Positions 33,818 through 42,883 of a stretch of DNA of 64,000 bases are shown here, one piece after another. Numbering within the stretch: the stretch's first letter is position 1; every line of letters starts with the position of its first letter. Where the stretch lies: positions 1 to 64,000 of the forward strand of contig JAMOUX010000002.1 of the NCBI GenBank assembly GCA_027067855.1, in the 5' to 3' direction. The DNA is from Candidatus Fermentibacteraceae bacterium (GTDB taxonomy: Bacteria; Fermentibacterota; Fermentibacteria; Fermentibacterales; JCC-6). Below the pieces are notes generated by a model. It was not told the origin of the DNA. It saw only the letters and a program-made list of their open reading frames with translations, and searched no databases. The position numbers and the translations under genes were made by a program.

Positions 33818-35356
33818 GTGATAGCCACTTCCAGGAGCCTGGCTCTCTATGGTATAGACGCCTACCCGGTAGAGGTCGAGGCGGACGTTTCCACGGGATT
33901 GCCCACTTTTACGATAGTCGGCCTTCCCGACAGCGCCGTTCGCGAATCCAAACAGCGCATACAGTCGGCGCTCCACAATATCGGAGTAAGGTTGCCCGGT
34001 AAGAAAATAACCGTGAACATGGCCCCTGCGGGAAGGAAGAAGGAGGGCCCGGGTTTCGATCTTCCCATAGCGGTGAGCATCCTGTCCGCTCTGGGCGTCG
34101 TTCCGGCAGGGTCGGTGTCCAGACGTTTCTTCATAGGAGAACTGGCCCTTGATGGTACTCTCAGACCGGTCAGGGGTATGTTGCCCATGTCCGACCGGGC
34201 CAGGCGGGAGCAGCACTCCGGACTGGTGGTTCCGAGGGGCAATTCCAGGGAAGCTGCGGTGCCGGGAGGTCAAAACGTATACCCGGTGGATGATCTTGTG
34301 GAAGTCATAGGTTTCCTGAAGGGTGAAATTGACCTGGAACCGGCGTTATTCAGGTGGGAATGGAACGAGGATGCCCCCGACAACCTGCCGGACTTCGAAG
34401 ATGTCAGGGGGCAGGAATCGGCCAAGAGAGCCCTCGAAGTTGCGGCGGCAGGCGGTCACAACATACTGATGGTGGGACCGCCGGGATCAGGCAAGACCAT
34501 GTTGGCCAAGAGGATATCTTCCATACTGCCGCCTCTCACTCCCGAAGAGGCAATAGAGACGACCAAGATACACAGCGTAGCCGGCCTTCTGGCTCCCGAT
34601 GGCTCGCTGGTATGTTCCCGGCCCTTTCGTGCTCCGCACCACACCGTTTCCGATGCCGGCCTGATAGGCGGAGGAACCGTGCCGGGTCCCGGTGAGGTGA
34701 GCCTGGCGCACAACGGGGTGCTGTTTCTCGATGAGTTGCCCGAGTTCAGGAGGAATGTGCTGGAAGTTCTCAGGCAGCCGCTGGAAGATGGAAAGGTGAC
34801 CATTACGAGGGCGGCGATGACCACCACGTTTCCCGCCGATTTCATGCTGGCTGCGGCCATGAATCCGTGTCCTTGCGGTTACCTCACCGACCCTTCCCAT
34901 TCCTGTAATTGCACGGGACCCAAGGTTCAACGTTACCTGGAACGCATTTCCGGTCCGCTCCTGGACAGGATAGATATCCACGTGGACGTTGCTCCCGTGG
35001 GTTACGACGACCTGTCTTCGGATCTGCCCACGGGTGAACCGTCATCGGATATCCGCCGGCGGGTGGTTCGGGCCAGGAAGATACAGTTGGCGAGATTCCG
35101 GGCCGTCTCCGGAGTGTACTGCAACGGAGGAATGACCACTTCCATGGTAAGAGAGTTCTGCCCTCTTGACGATAAGGGTAAGGCACTGTTGAAATCCGCG
35201 ATGGAACTCTACGGATTTTCCGCTAGGGCTTACGACAGGATAGTCAAGGTATCCAGAACCATAGCCGATCTCACCGGCTCGGCGGACATAGGTTCGGAGC
35301 ATCTGGCCGAGGCGGTCCAGTACCGTTCCGTCACTTCCGGTACCTACTTCGGTTAG
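33818..35356 (+). CDS. ComM/YifB family Mg-chelatase-like AAA+ ATPase
   Basis: This 512-residue protein has an N-terminal Lon-protease-like ChlI domain ([20 protein letters not shown], about 26-45). An AAA+ core follows, with Walker [17 protein letters not shown] (about 221-236), Walker [13 protein letters not shown] and a zinc-like cluster [15 protein letters not shown]. It ends in a C-terminal helical domain ([15 protein letters not shown]). The family includes ComM, a bidirectional DNA helicase for branch migration during natural transformation. The start GTG follows GAAAGGA. It lies downstream of rnhB-yraN, as in many genomes, with one membrane-protein gene between. Confidence 0.94.
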   Translation: MIATSRSLALYGIDAYPVEVEADVSTGLPTFTIVGLPDSAVRESKQRIQSALHNIGVRLPGKKITVNMAPAGRKKEGPGFDLPIAVSILSALGVVPAGSVSRRFFIGELALDGTLRPVRGMLPMSDRARREQHSGLVVPRGNSREAAVPGGQNVYPVDDLVEVIGFLKGEIDLEPALFRWEWNEDAPDNLPDFEDVRGQESAKRALEVAAAGGHNILMVGPPGSGKTMLAKRISSILPPLTPEEAIETTKIHSVAGLLAPDGSLVCSRPFRAPHHTVSDAGLIGGGTVPGPGEVSLAHNGVLFLDELPEFRRNVLEVLRQPLEDGKVTITRAAMTTTFPADFMLAAAMNPCPCGYLTDPSHSCNCTGPKVQRYLERISGPLLDRIDIHVDVAPVGYDDLSSDLPTGEPSSDIRRRVVRARKIQLARFRAVSGVYCNGGMTTSMVREFCPLDDKGKALLKSAMELYGFSARAYDRIVKVSRTIADLTGSADIGSEHLAEAVQYRSVTSGTYFG

Positions 35357-35471
35357 GTTGCCGCGGAGAGCTGAGACGGAGAACGCCGGTAAGAGCCGTA
35401 ACCGGTTGTCGATGCTTTCAGCGTGACATTATTGTTCCCCCGCGGGGAGGGTATCGAGCACGGATTATTCT

Positions 35472-36989
35472 ATGAAGGGAATGTACGGGGTGAAGGTACT
35501 GTTCTACTACAGGGGCAGAGAGAGTTTGGGAGTCGAGTACCTCTCCGCCGTCCTCAAGCAGGCGGGTCACACCGTCCGGTTGATATTCGATCCGGGCCTC
35601 GACAATAACTTCTATTGGAAGAACGATCTTCTCCGCCGTTTGCACATGGAAGAAGAGATGTTCGGACTGGCGGAGGAATTCCAGCCCGATCTTCTGGCCT
35701 TTTCCTCCACCACCAACGAATACCCTTTCGTGCTGAAAGTCGCCGCCGAGTTGAAGAAGAGATTGCCGGTTCCGGTTATAGTGGGAGGGATCCATCCCAC
35801 CTCGGTTCCGGAATTCGTAATTTCGAATCCCCTGGTCGATATGATCTGCATAGGCGAGGGGGAGTCGGCCATCCTGGAATTGCTGGACCGGATGAGCAAC
35901 CAAAGGGATTACGGCGATGTGCGTAACATATGGGTGAAAAAACCTAACGGCGACGTGGAGAGAAACGAACTCAGAAATCTCATAGAAGACCTGGACAGCC
36001 TTCCCTTCCCCGACAAGGACATCTTCTACCAGTTCGGTGTCTTCAAGGGGCTGATGCAGGTGATGACCGGCAGGGGTTGTCCGTTCAGCTGCTCCTACTG
36101 CCACAACAATGTCTGCAGAAGGATGTACAGGGGCAGAGGAAAATACGTCAGGAGGAGATCTCCGGGTAACGTGATAAAGGAGCTGAAGTTATACAAGGAG
36201 AAATATCCCGTTACGGGGGTAAGTTTCCAGGACGACCTCTTTCTCATGGATAGGGAGTGGATCGAAGAGTTCTATTCCATGTACGTGACGGAGGTGAATC
36301 TTCCGTTCTCATGCAACGCGTTTCCCACCAGGATGGATGAGAAAGTGGTCTCCATGCTTAAAGAGATGGGATGCAGGAACCTTTTCGTAGGGATCGATTC
36401 GGGTAACGAGGAATTGAGGAATAGCGTTCTGAACCGGAAAACCCCCATTGACGAAATAAAAAAGAACATGGCCATAGTCAGGAAATACGGAATACCGATA
36501 GAGCTTTCGGCCGTATTCTGTTTTCCCGGGGAAACCCCGGAACAGATGTGGGAAACCATAGACCTGGTGGACGAACTCGGGCCTTCGGCGGTCCAGTCGC
36601 ACATTCTCTTTCCGTTTCCGGGAACGGACGTGTACAGGAAATGCATAAAGACAGGCATGATAGATGAAGAGACGGTCGAACTCATAAAAAGGGGAGAAGG
36701 TTCGATCGTAGGTGAAAGTTTACTGAAACATCCGTACAAGGATCTGGCCTACGTACTGGCCAAGCTCATGGCGGTGTACGTGAAATTGCCGAAATTTCTC
36801 AAACCGCTGTTCCGGCGTCTCATGACCGAAAAGGCGAAGCCCGTGGCGAACGCCGTATTCCTGCTTACCATTCCCTTCCTGTTTCCGTGGCAGGGGATGG
36901 AAAGGATCAGGGAGTTGATATTGATGGTTTTGAAGAGCAGGAAATACTATTCCCACCAGCGCTCCACTGGTATTTCCGGAGGTTCGTAG
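35472..36989 (+). CDS. B12-binding-type radical SAM protein
   Basis: This 505-residue protein has an N-terminal cobalamin-binding-like Rossmann domain (about 10-150; GVEYLSAVLKQAGHTVRLI and PVIVGGIHPTSVPEF). The radical SAM core has the cluster motif TGRGCPFSCSYCHNN (CxxxCxxC), then NLFVGIDSGNEELRNSVL and FCFPGETPEQMWETI. Enzymes of this class methylate or rearrange inactive carbons, but specificity cannot be read off. The C-terminal 100 residues contain a hydrophobic stretch (ANAVFLLTIPFLFPW) suggesting membrane association. The ATG at 35472 is one of three close in-frame starts (also 35481 and 35490). A lipid or glycan substrate is a guess from the neighbouring flippase. Confidence 0.85.
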   Translation: MKGMYGVKVLFYYRGRESLGVEYLSAVLKQAGHTVRLIFDPGLDNNFYWKNDLLRRLHMEEEMFGLAEEFQPDLLAFSSTTNEYPFVLKVAAELKKRLPVPVIVGGIHPTSVPEFVISNPLVDMICIGEGESAILELLDRMSNQRDYGDVRNIWVKKPNGDVERNELRNLIEDLDSLPFPDKDIFYQFGVFKGLMQVMTGRGCPFSCSYCHNNVCRRMYRGRGKYVRRRSPGNVIKELKLYKEKYPVTGVSFQDDLFLMDREWIEEFYSMYVTEVNLPFSCNAFPTRMDEKVVSMLKEMGCRNLFVGIDSGNEELRNSVLNRKTPIDEIKKNMAIVRKYGIPIELSAVFCFPGETPEQMWETIDLVDELGPSAVQSHILFPFPGTDVYRKCIKTGMIDEETVELIKRGEGSIVGESLLKHPYKDLAYVLAKLMAVYVKLPKFLKPLFRRLMTEKAKPVANAVFLLTIPFLFPWQGMERIRELILMVLKSRKYYSHQRSTGISGGS

Positions 36990-37307
36990 GAAATATTGAC
37001 GTCGGCCTGCGGCGGAGAATCAACCGCGGAACGGTCTCCCGGCATGCGGGTTTTGGCAGTTGACGTTTGACCGGACCGGTTTCTCGGAATATGCTCGATT
37101 CCCGGCGGCCGGTCGTAACCCTGGAACGGGATATTCTTGATTTTGAAGATGAAACCATTTGCGGACAGGTTGCACGTTACCCGGGATCCTGAGCATCGGT
37201 TCATCATGGAAAGATATGAGAGTTCTTAATATGCGGATCATATCCGATGTAATTACGAACTCATCCGTTCAATTTCGGACGGCAATCATCCCGGTTATTC
37301 CCGGAAA
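36990..37307. other. 318-nt intergenic stretch with a promoter candidate and an operator-like repeat
   Basis: No gene is convincing here. On the + strand TTGACC (37067-37072), 17 nt and TATGCT (37090-37095) form a promoter candidate. A perfect inverted repeat CGGAT-cat-ATCCG lies at 37234-37246. The AT content rises towards the flippase start. A reverse-strand 86-codon frame (36947-37207) lacks a ribosome site. Confidence 0.4.
37067..37095 (+). promoter_or_regulatory. Candidate promoter upstream of the flippase gene
   Basis: TTGACC and TATGCT with a 17-nt spacer match 5/6 and 4/6 of the consensus. The leader to the flippase start would be about 210 nt, so a second, closer promoter is possible. 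Confidence 0.3.
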
Positions 37308-38804
37308 TTGGAATATGAATTGAAAGCGATTTCAAGGGGAGCCAACAGTATCTACATGATAGCGGGCCAGTTCATGGGCAAGGGCTCGCTGTTCCTTTCG
37401 GTGATGCTTCTTTCACGTTACCTTTCCGACAGCGATTTTGGAGTTTTGCTTTTCGCAGTGGCCCTTGGGCAGGTTTATTTAATTTTCTCCGATATGGGCC
37501 TGTCACTGGTATTGAACATGCGGGCCAGCGTTAGGCCGGAAGACACGCAGGAATTACTTTCCGCTTCCACGACCATGAAGGTCGCTCTTGGTATTCTCGG
37601 TCTGCCCGTTCTGGTGATGGCTGGAGCGGTTCTGGGGATGTCCGGGAATAGGCTGCTCGTATTGGGGGTGGTGGGAATCTCGGTACTCCTGGAATCCTTC
37701 GCAGAGATGTATTATTCGGTTTTCAGAGCCAGGGAAAGGATGCTGAGCGAAGGAATCTCGAGGATTTCCAAGGGTATTACCGGGCTTGCCCTGGTAATGT
37801 TGGCCACGAGATTCGGGGCGGATCTCCTGACCATCTCCTTCACTTACGTCGTCCGTGCGATGGTGGCTGTTTTCGTGGCTATTGCCGGTATAAGGCGCCT
37901 GGGTTACACGGTGAAACCCCGCTTGGAATGGAACCGGGCCAGGGAACTTTTTGTGGCTTCCCTGCCCCTGGGAATCATGGGACTCGTCACCGTGGCGCAT
38001 CAGAAGGCGGATACCATGATACTCATGGGGACATTGGGGGAAAACGCGGTGGCCGCGTGGCAGCAGTGCCTGCGGATCACGGAGTTCATGCTCCTGCTGG
38101 TGGTGCCCACACTACTTCCCGGCGCTCTTTTTCCCGGTCTCTGCAGGTCTTTCAGGGATGGACGGAGCGCCAGGGAAACAGGGGACATGGCCAGGGTCTT
38201 CACCGCCTTCGCGGCGGCGGCGGCGCTGGGCGCGGTATCGACGGGAGAAAGGTTTCTGCGATTCATATGGGGAAGCGAGTACCTGAGGAGTTTCAGTTCT
38301 TCCGACCTGCAGTTGAACCTTTACCTGTGCCTGGCCGGGTTGGCGGTGCTTTACCTGGTTAACATACTCCTGACATCCCTGCTGGCCGTCAACAAGGTAA
38401 AGGTGGTCGTTCCCGTTACTTCAGCCGCGTTGGTACTGATTGTCGCGGGTAACATCCACATGATACCCAAGCTGGGATTGAGGTCCGTAGGCGTGTTCTA
38501 TCTTATCGGTAACCTTCTGGTCCTGGTAAGCTACTGGCTCTTCCTGAAATTACGTGGATTCAGTCTTCCCGTCTTCAGGGAATCGGGGCTTACGTTGCTG
38601 GTGGCTCTTCCTTTCTTTGCGCTGACTCCCCTGACGGGACGGCTGCCTTTCGTTCCGGCCCTGTTGCTGCCGGTGATACTCTTCTTCCTGGCATGGTCGC
38701 TCACCGGAGGGCTTGAAGCGGCCGGGAGGCTTTTCAACATCGGTAACGACGCCCCGTTGAAGGTTAATGATCATTTCCGATCCCACCGGGGGGCGGACGG
38801 ATGA
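37308..38804 (+). CDS. Polysaccharide flippase (MOP superfamily, Wzx-like)
   Basis: This 498-residue protein has 12-14 TM helices in the MOP/PST layout. The opening SRGANSIYMIAGQFMGKGS and LLSRYLSDSDFGVLLFAVA (about 38-56) is the usual oligosaccharide-flippase N-terminus. GIMGLVTVAHQKADTMILM (about 223-241) marks the repeat half. It would move lipid-linked sugars from the inner to the outer leaflet of the inner membrane, matching the sugar transferase and GT genes in the window. TTG 37308 is the track start; GGAAA is the only ribosome-site-like sequence, so the exact start is uncertain. It overlaps the Cache lipoprotein gene (ATGA). Confidence 0.88.
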   Translation: MEYELKAISRGANSIYMIAGQFMGKGSLFLSVMLLSRYLSDSDFGVLLFAVALGQVYLIFSDMGLSLVLNMRASVRPEDTQELLSASTTMKVALGILGLPVLVMAGAVLGMSGNRLLVLGVVGISVLLESFAEMYYSVFRARERMLSEGISRISKGITGLALVMLATRFGADLLTISFTYVVRAMVAVFVAIAGIRRLGYTVKPRLEWNRARELFVASLPLGIMGLVTVAHQKADTMILMGTLGENAVAAWQQCLRITEFMLLLVVPTLLPGALFPGLCRSFRDGRSARETGDMARVFTAFAAAAALGAVSTGERFLRFIWGSEYLRSFSSSDLQLNLYLCLAGLAVLYLVNILLTSLLAVNKVKVVVPVTSAALVLIVAGNIHMIPKLGLRSVGVFYLIGNLLVLVSYWLFLKLRGFSLPVFRESGLTLLVALPFFALTPLTGRLPFVPALLLPVILFFLAWSLTGGLEAAGRLFNIGNDAPLKVNDHFRSHRGADG

Positions 38805-39709
38805 GGATGACCATGCCGGGTTATGCCGTTCTGTTTTTCCTGCTGTTCCAGTGGGTGTCCTGCACAGGAGGAAACGGTGGTCTAGATCTTTCGATGTATG
38901 ATTACAGAGATACGAAGAAACTCGTCCGTTTTGTCCACGATGCCGCGGTGCTGCTGGAGTCGGATGAAAATGCGCTGGATTCCCTCCGGTCCGACAGGGA
39001 CAGGTATGACAAGGACGATTATTACCTGTACGTGTACGATACGTCGGGAGTGAACGTTTTCCATGCCGGCATGGAATTCCTGGAAGGCCGGCATCTCGGT
39101 GATGTAGTGGACGTGAAGGGCAGGAACATCTTCCAGCTTATCCTGGAAGCGGTGGCCGATTCCTGCAATCCGCATTCATGGGTGCATTACTCCTGGTGGG
39201 AGCCGGGCAACATATTCCCCGTCCCTAAATCTTCCTGTCATTTTCTTGTAACAACCCCCGGGGGCAGAAACCTGGTGCTGGGAGGTGGAATGAACTACCC
39301 GTTGGAAGAACGGGAATTCGTGAGGATAGCGGTGGATGGGGCCGCGGCGGAGTTCGAGAAGGAAGGGAAACCCGCGTTGGGGCATATAGGCGACCCTTGT
39401 TCACGTTTCAATTTCCGCGATGTACGCGTCTTCGCAGCCGGCCCGGACGGTGCCGTAGCGATTTCCCCGTTGATGGCCGACGACCTGCTTCAGATGAACC
39501 TGCTGGACGTCGTGGATTTTACGGGTACGAAGTATTTTGCCCTCGCCCTTGAAAAATTGTCCTCGGGAGACGCAGTATGGCAGGTTTTCTTGGCGAGGAC
39601 ACGTTTCAGCAGACAACCGGTTAAAATGGGATTGTACCTGAAGAGAGCCGTTTCCGGTGATGACACGTTGTTTTTCGGGGCGGTGACGAATCTGCCGATG
39701 CCGCCGTGA
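38801..39709 (+). CDS. Lipoprotein with Cache-type sensor domain(s)
   Basis: This 302-residue protein has a lipoprotein signal peptide (VLFFLLFQWVSC, Cys near residue 21). A single-Cache-like domain occupies about 35-170, with the segment YYLYVYDTSGVNVFHAG followed by GRHLGDVVDVKGRNIF, the W-V-H-Y-x-W-W element and LVLGGGMNY. The second half (about 185-300) resembles a second, more degenerate copy (DVRVFAAGPDGAVAIS). Cache domains bind small ligands outside the cell, normally fused to a kinase or chemoreceptor. Here there is no TM or signalling domain. It lies between a flippase and an NCS2 permease with tight spacing on both sides, so it may feed ligand to a partner. Confidence 0.75.
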   Translation: MRMTMPGYAVLFFLLFQWVSCTGGNGGLDLSMYDYRDTKKLVRFVHDAAVLLESDENALDSLRSDRDRYDKDDYYLYVYDTSGVNVFHAGMEFLEGRHLGDVVDVKGRNIFQLILEAVADSCNPHSWVHYSWWEPGNIFPVPKSSCHFLVTTPGGRNLVLGGGMNYPLEEREFVRIAVDGAAAEFEKEGKPALGHIGDPCSRFNFRDVRVFAAGPDGAVAISPLMADDLLQMNLLDVVDFTGTKYFALALEKLSSGDAVWQVFLARTRFSRQPVKMGLYLKRAVSGDDTLFFGAVTNLPMPP

Positions 39710-39716
39710 GGTTTAC

Positions 39717-41063
39717 ATGAAGAGTAATGACGGTTACAAGTACGGCGTAGACGACCTGCCTCCCCTGAGGCACCTGTTGGTCCTGTCTGTTCAGCACCTG
39801 ATGCTCATGTTCATGTCGCTTGGCCTGCCCATACTTTTTTGCGGCCAGATAGGTGCTTCCCGGGAGGTAACGGCATCCGTGATATCCTTTTCCATGCTTG
39901 CGGCGGGTATCGGATCCGTACTGCAATCCCTGAGGCTTCGTTACCTGGGATCGGGATACCTTTGTCCCAATGTCTGCGGACCGTCGTATTTCAGCCTTTC
40001 TCTTTCGGCGGCATGGATCGGGGGTATCCCCTTGATGAGGGGAATGATAATCTTTGCCGGCCTCGTGGAGATGATACTTGCTCCCTTGGTTCGAAAGCTG
40101 AAGAGGATATTCCCTCCCTACGTGGTCGGATTGGTGGTGGCCATGGTCGGCGTAAGCATCATCAAGACGTCCGTGTCCTCGATGTTCGGTCTTAGGTTCC
40201 ACGGGGATTCCGTCAGCGGCACGGATATCCTGACAGGTTTTTTCACGTTGCTTGTCATGGTCTTCAGCAACGTTTGGGGAAAAGGTTTTCTGAAAATGTA
40301 CTGCCTGCTCGTAGGCATAGTGGCCGGGTGGCTTTTTGCCGCTTTGCTGATGCCCGGGTACGATATTTCCGCCGCGGCTCTGGGGAAGGTTCCCTTTTTC
40401 GCTTTCCCTTCCATGCCATGGGGAATGAGTAACATATCGTTCGATCCCGGAATGATGATTCCTTTTCTTGTAATAGCGGTGAGCGGATCGCTGAAATCCT
40501 TTGGTAACCTGCTGGCTTCCCAGAAAATATCTCGTCCGGAGCTGGAACGGGTGGATTTCAGACCGATAAGGAACGGGCTGCTGACCGACGGCTTATCCAC
40601 TTCGCTGGCCGGGTTTATGGGCGCGATGGCGGTGGACACTTCTTCCAGCAACGTGGGTCTCGCTGGTTCGACGGGCGTGTTGAGCAGGTGGATAGCGACC
40701 ACGGCCGGGATACTTTTCTCCCTTTTCGCTTTCTTCCCGAGATTCACGCTGTTCGTTTCTCACATGCCCCGGCCCGTTCTCGGCGCATCCATCGTTTTCG
40801 CCGGGTGTTTCATGGTAATGGCCGGTTTCAGGGAAATGTTTCACGAATACTGGGATCAAAAACGTACCTTCGTGGTGGGCATAGCTCTCTTCATGGGGCT
40901 CAGTACCGCCATCCTGCCGGAACTCTACGCGAGAACGCCGGGTTTCATGCGGACTTTTTTTACGGATCCCCTGCCGACAGCGACGATAGTGGCCGTAGTA
41001 ATGAACCTGCTGCTCGATCTTGACCGGTTTTTCCGAAGACAGGAATCGAACTCACCCCGGTAA
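39717..41063 (+). CDS. NCS2-family purine/uracil permease
   Basis: This 448-residue protein has 12-14 TM helices. NCS2/UraA-UapA features are the amphipathic start PPLRHLLVLSVQHLMLMF (about 15-32), GPSYFSLSLSAAW, a TM8-like FGNLLASQ region and DTSSSNVGLAGSTGVLSRW (about 303-321), which includes the NxGxxxxTG/R motif. These transporters import xanthine, uric acid or uracil with H+ or Na+. The substrate is not resolved. The ATG has GAGG nine bases upstream. It is followed by a 642-nt non-coding stretch. Confidence 0.92.
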   Translation: MKSNDGYKYGVDDLPPLRHLLVLSVQHLMLMFMSLGLPILFCGQIGASREVTASVISFSMLAAGIGSVLQSLRLRYLGSGYLCPNVCGPSYFSLSLSAAWIGGIPLMRGMIIFAGLVEMILAPLVRKLKRIFPPYVVGLVVAMVGVSIIKTSVSSMFGLRFHGDSVSGTDILTGFFTLLVMVFSNVWGKGFLKMYCLLVGIVAGWLFAALLMPGYDISAAALGKVPFFAFPSMPWGMSNISFDPGMMIPFLVIAVSGSLKSFGNLLASQKISRPELERVDFRPIRNGLLTDGLSTSLAGFMGAMAVDTSSSNVGLAGSTGVLSRWIATTAGILFSLFAFFPRFTLFVSHMPRPVLGASIVFAGCFMVMAGFREMFHEYWDQKRTFVVGIALFMGLSTAILPELYARTPGFMRTFFTDPLPTATIVAVVMNLLLDLDRFFRRQESNSPR

Positions 41064-41705
41064 GGTGTTCGATATGCCTTGTATCGACGTATGTGGCGGA
41101 AGGCCATACATCGATTTACCCGGCTTCTCAATCATTTCCGGTGAATCAAGCAGAGTTCGCGTGAATGATGTATGAAGTTCTTGCCGGAAGGAAGCGGTTG
41201 ATAGGTTTCTGGCAGGTCAGGCAACAACCGTCTAAGTCTCGAGGATGCGATACGTTGCTTCCGGGTGATATCGCAGAGCGGCTTCGCAATAAGCTGGACG
41301 ATACTGATGACTATTCTTTCAGATTATCATGATTTGCTGGAATAATTAGCCCGATTATCGCATTACCGTTAGTATTGATATCATGCCGTGACATCAACCG
41401 CCCGGACAAGCCGGCCGGTGACCTCGGCTGGAATCCCGAGGGCGATGTCGATTCATTCCTTGCGAGCCCTGTGGAGAACGCGAAATACACTTGCATTTCC
41501 GGTATCCGCTGCGGAATGGTGGATTACAAACCCTCCGATTTTTTCAGCGGCTGTCGAATACTTTCCGGCGGCGGTTCGGCGAGCGGTTCCGGTTCCTCTT
41601 CGGGAACATCCGGGATTCATTCGGCGCAAAACATATATGTCACCTTCCAGATTGATATTATATATGTTGGTCAAGTTCTTTTTCTTGATAGAAAGGAGGA
41701 TCATT
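41064..41705. other. 642-nt intergenic stretch, with a GC-rich island of overlapping open frames
   Basis: No gene is supported. The first 300 nt are AT-rich and include a weak inverted repeat TCGATA...TATCGA at 41074-41092. From about 41388 to 41640 a GC-rich block is open in two forward frames and one reverse frame, but none has a ribosome site or recognisable protein. It may be a gene remnant. The last 70 nt are AT-rich (ATATATGT, TATTATATATG) and probably carry the promoter for the lipoprotein gene at 41706. Confidence 0.45.
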
Positions 41706-42035
41706 TTGATCAGGCTGTACTTCGCACCGATCGTGATACTTTTTTTGATGGCCGGGTGCGATGACACTTCGTATCCGTTCGATAGTGTCACCGAGCCGTT
41801 CACATTCACGTACGAACTTGCCGCGGATGGATCCGTGGACATTTTCGTGGTGAACAGCTACCTGGTGATCGTAAGAAACCTGGTAAACGATGAATCACAA
41901 ACACAGGGAAGCCACTCGCTGGAGTGGGACCTGCAGGATAACGGGGGCCGGAGAGTACCGGAGGGACTTTACTACATTCGGATAATGTTGGATGATGAAC
42001 TTATCAAAACTCTCATGTACGAGGTGTACAAATGA
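41706..42035 (+). CDS. Small lipoprotein consisting of a FlgD-like Ig domain
   Basis: This 109-residue protein starts from TTG with a perfect AAAGGAGG six bases upstream. It has a lipoprotein signal (VILFLMAGC, Cys18) followed by one FlgD_ig/sorting-domain-like fold. The segments are FTYELAADGSVDIFVVNSYL, HSLEWDLQDNGGRRVPEG and LYYIRIMLDDELIKTLMY. This fold usually caps T9SS-like cargo as a C-terminal sorting domain; here it stands alone and is lipidated. A longer in-frame extension back to 41388 was rejected. The stop overlaps the barrel-protein gene (ATGA), so the two products probably act together at the outer membrane. Confidence 0.8.
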   Translation: MIRLYFAPIVILFLMAGCDDTSYPFDSVTEPFTFTYELAADGSVDIFVVNSYLVIVRNLVNDESQTQGSHSLEWDLQDNGGRRVPEGLYYIRIMLDDELIKTLMYEVYK

Positions 42036-42739
42036 GCGCGTTGATGATGCTCTGCCTGATATTCCAGTCCGTTCCCGTTTGTGAAGATAATGGCACCACC
42101 ATAAGGCTGGGAGTTTCCTCTACCGCTTCTTTCCCCTCCATGGAAGACGAGAAGGAGTTCGCCGACATGATGAATGCGGCGGGTCTGTCTTTCGAACTGG
42201 CGGGAACGGCATGGGGCGGAACTGCGGAAATTCTCGGCGATCTCACCTCCAGGTTCAGGCTGAGAGGCGGGATAAGTGTTTCAAGACTTCATGGTGCATA
42301 CTCGAAAGGGTATGATCCCATGACCTACATCGTTTTGGGCATCCTTTCTCTGGGCATGGGTTTCTTCATCCCCCAGGACGAGAATGTGATTGACCTGAAC
42401 GACGAAGCCTTCTCCATTGAAACTGAAATGTACTACCTTTTCAGCAGGTCCCGGTCCGTATCTTTTTCAGTCGGTGCGGGACCCATGTTTACCTTTGCCG
42501 GCCGACGCCTTGACTCTCCGAATACTTCTACGAAAGGAAACGGTACGGGGTTCGGAATGATGGCATCTCTGAGGCTTGACCAGGAATCCCGGTGGAAATT
42601 GGGATTTATTCCCCTGATGTTCGGCCTGGAAGCAGGCTACCGAATGAATGCGGTTGAAATCGATAACAACGAAGCCGGGGATTTCCAACTGGACTTCTCG
42701 GGACTTTTCCTGAAGGTGGGTTCATACATAGGGTTGTAA
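42032..42739 (+). CDS. Outer-membrane beta-barrel-like protein of unknown function
   Basis: This 235-residue protein has a signal-peptide-like start (MSALMMLCLIFQSVPV). Alternating strands typical of a small barrel follow, for example TTIRLGVSSTASFPSM, SFSVGAGPMFTFAGRR and FGLEAGYRMNAVEI, with a terminal Leu (KVGSYIGL). One hydrophobic helix-like stretch (YIVLGILSLGMGFFIP, about 91-106) is unusual for a barrel. It is coupled to the preceding FlgD-fold lipoprotein. It ends near a convergent zinc-transport operon with 144 nt between. I cannot assign a family. Confidence 0.6.
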   Translation: MSALMMLCLIFQSVPVCEDNGTTIRLGVSSTASFPSMEDEKEFADMMNAAGLSFELAGTAWGGTAEILGDLTSRFRLRGGISVSRLHGAYSKGYDPMTYIVLGILSLGMGFFIPQDENVIDLNDEAFSIETEMYYLFSRSRSVSFSVGAGPMFTFAGRRLDSPNTSTKGNGTGFGMMASLRLDQESRWKLGFIPLMFGLEAGYRMNAVEIDNNEAGDFQLDFSGLFLKVGSYIGL

Positions 42740-42883
42740 AGTTTCGGTATTATGGCTGAGGCGGTTCCGTCGAAACTGCAGAGGGTGATTTGCCGCCTTT
42801 ACGGTTCCATGTCTCCTTTTTCCGGGAATCATGCCTGAATTTTACAATGACTCACGGCGTCGCTTTCAAAGGAGAATCCGGAC

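Noticed and set aside
33615-33821. Forward 68-codon frame upstream of the comM/yifB-like gene
   Set aside because: No ribosome site, no homology-like pattern, and it runs into the start of the real gene.
36947-37207. Reverse-strand 86-codon frame between the radical SAM and flippase genes
   Set aside because: It overlaps the end of the radical SAM gene, has no ribosome site and no recognisable domain.
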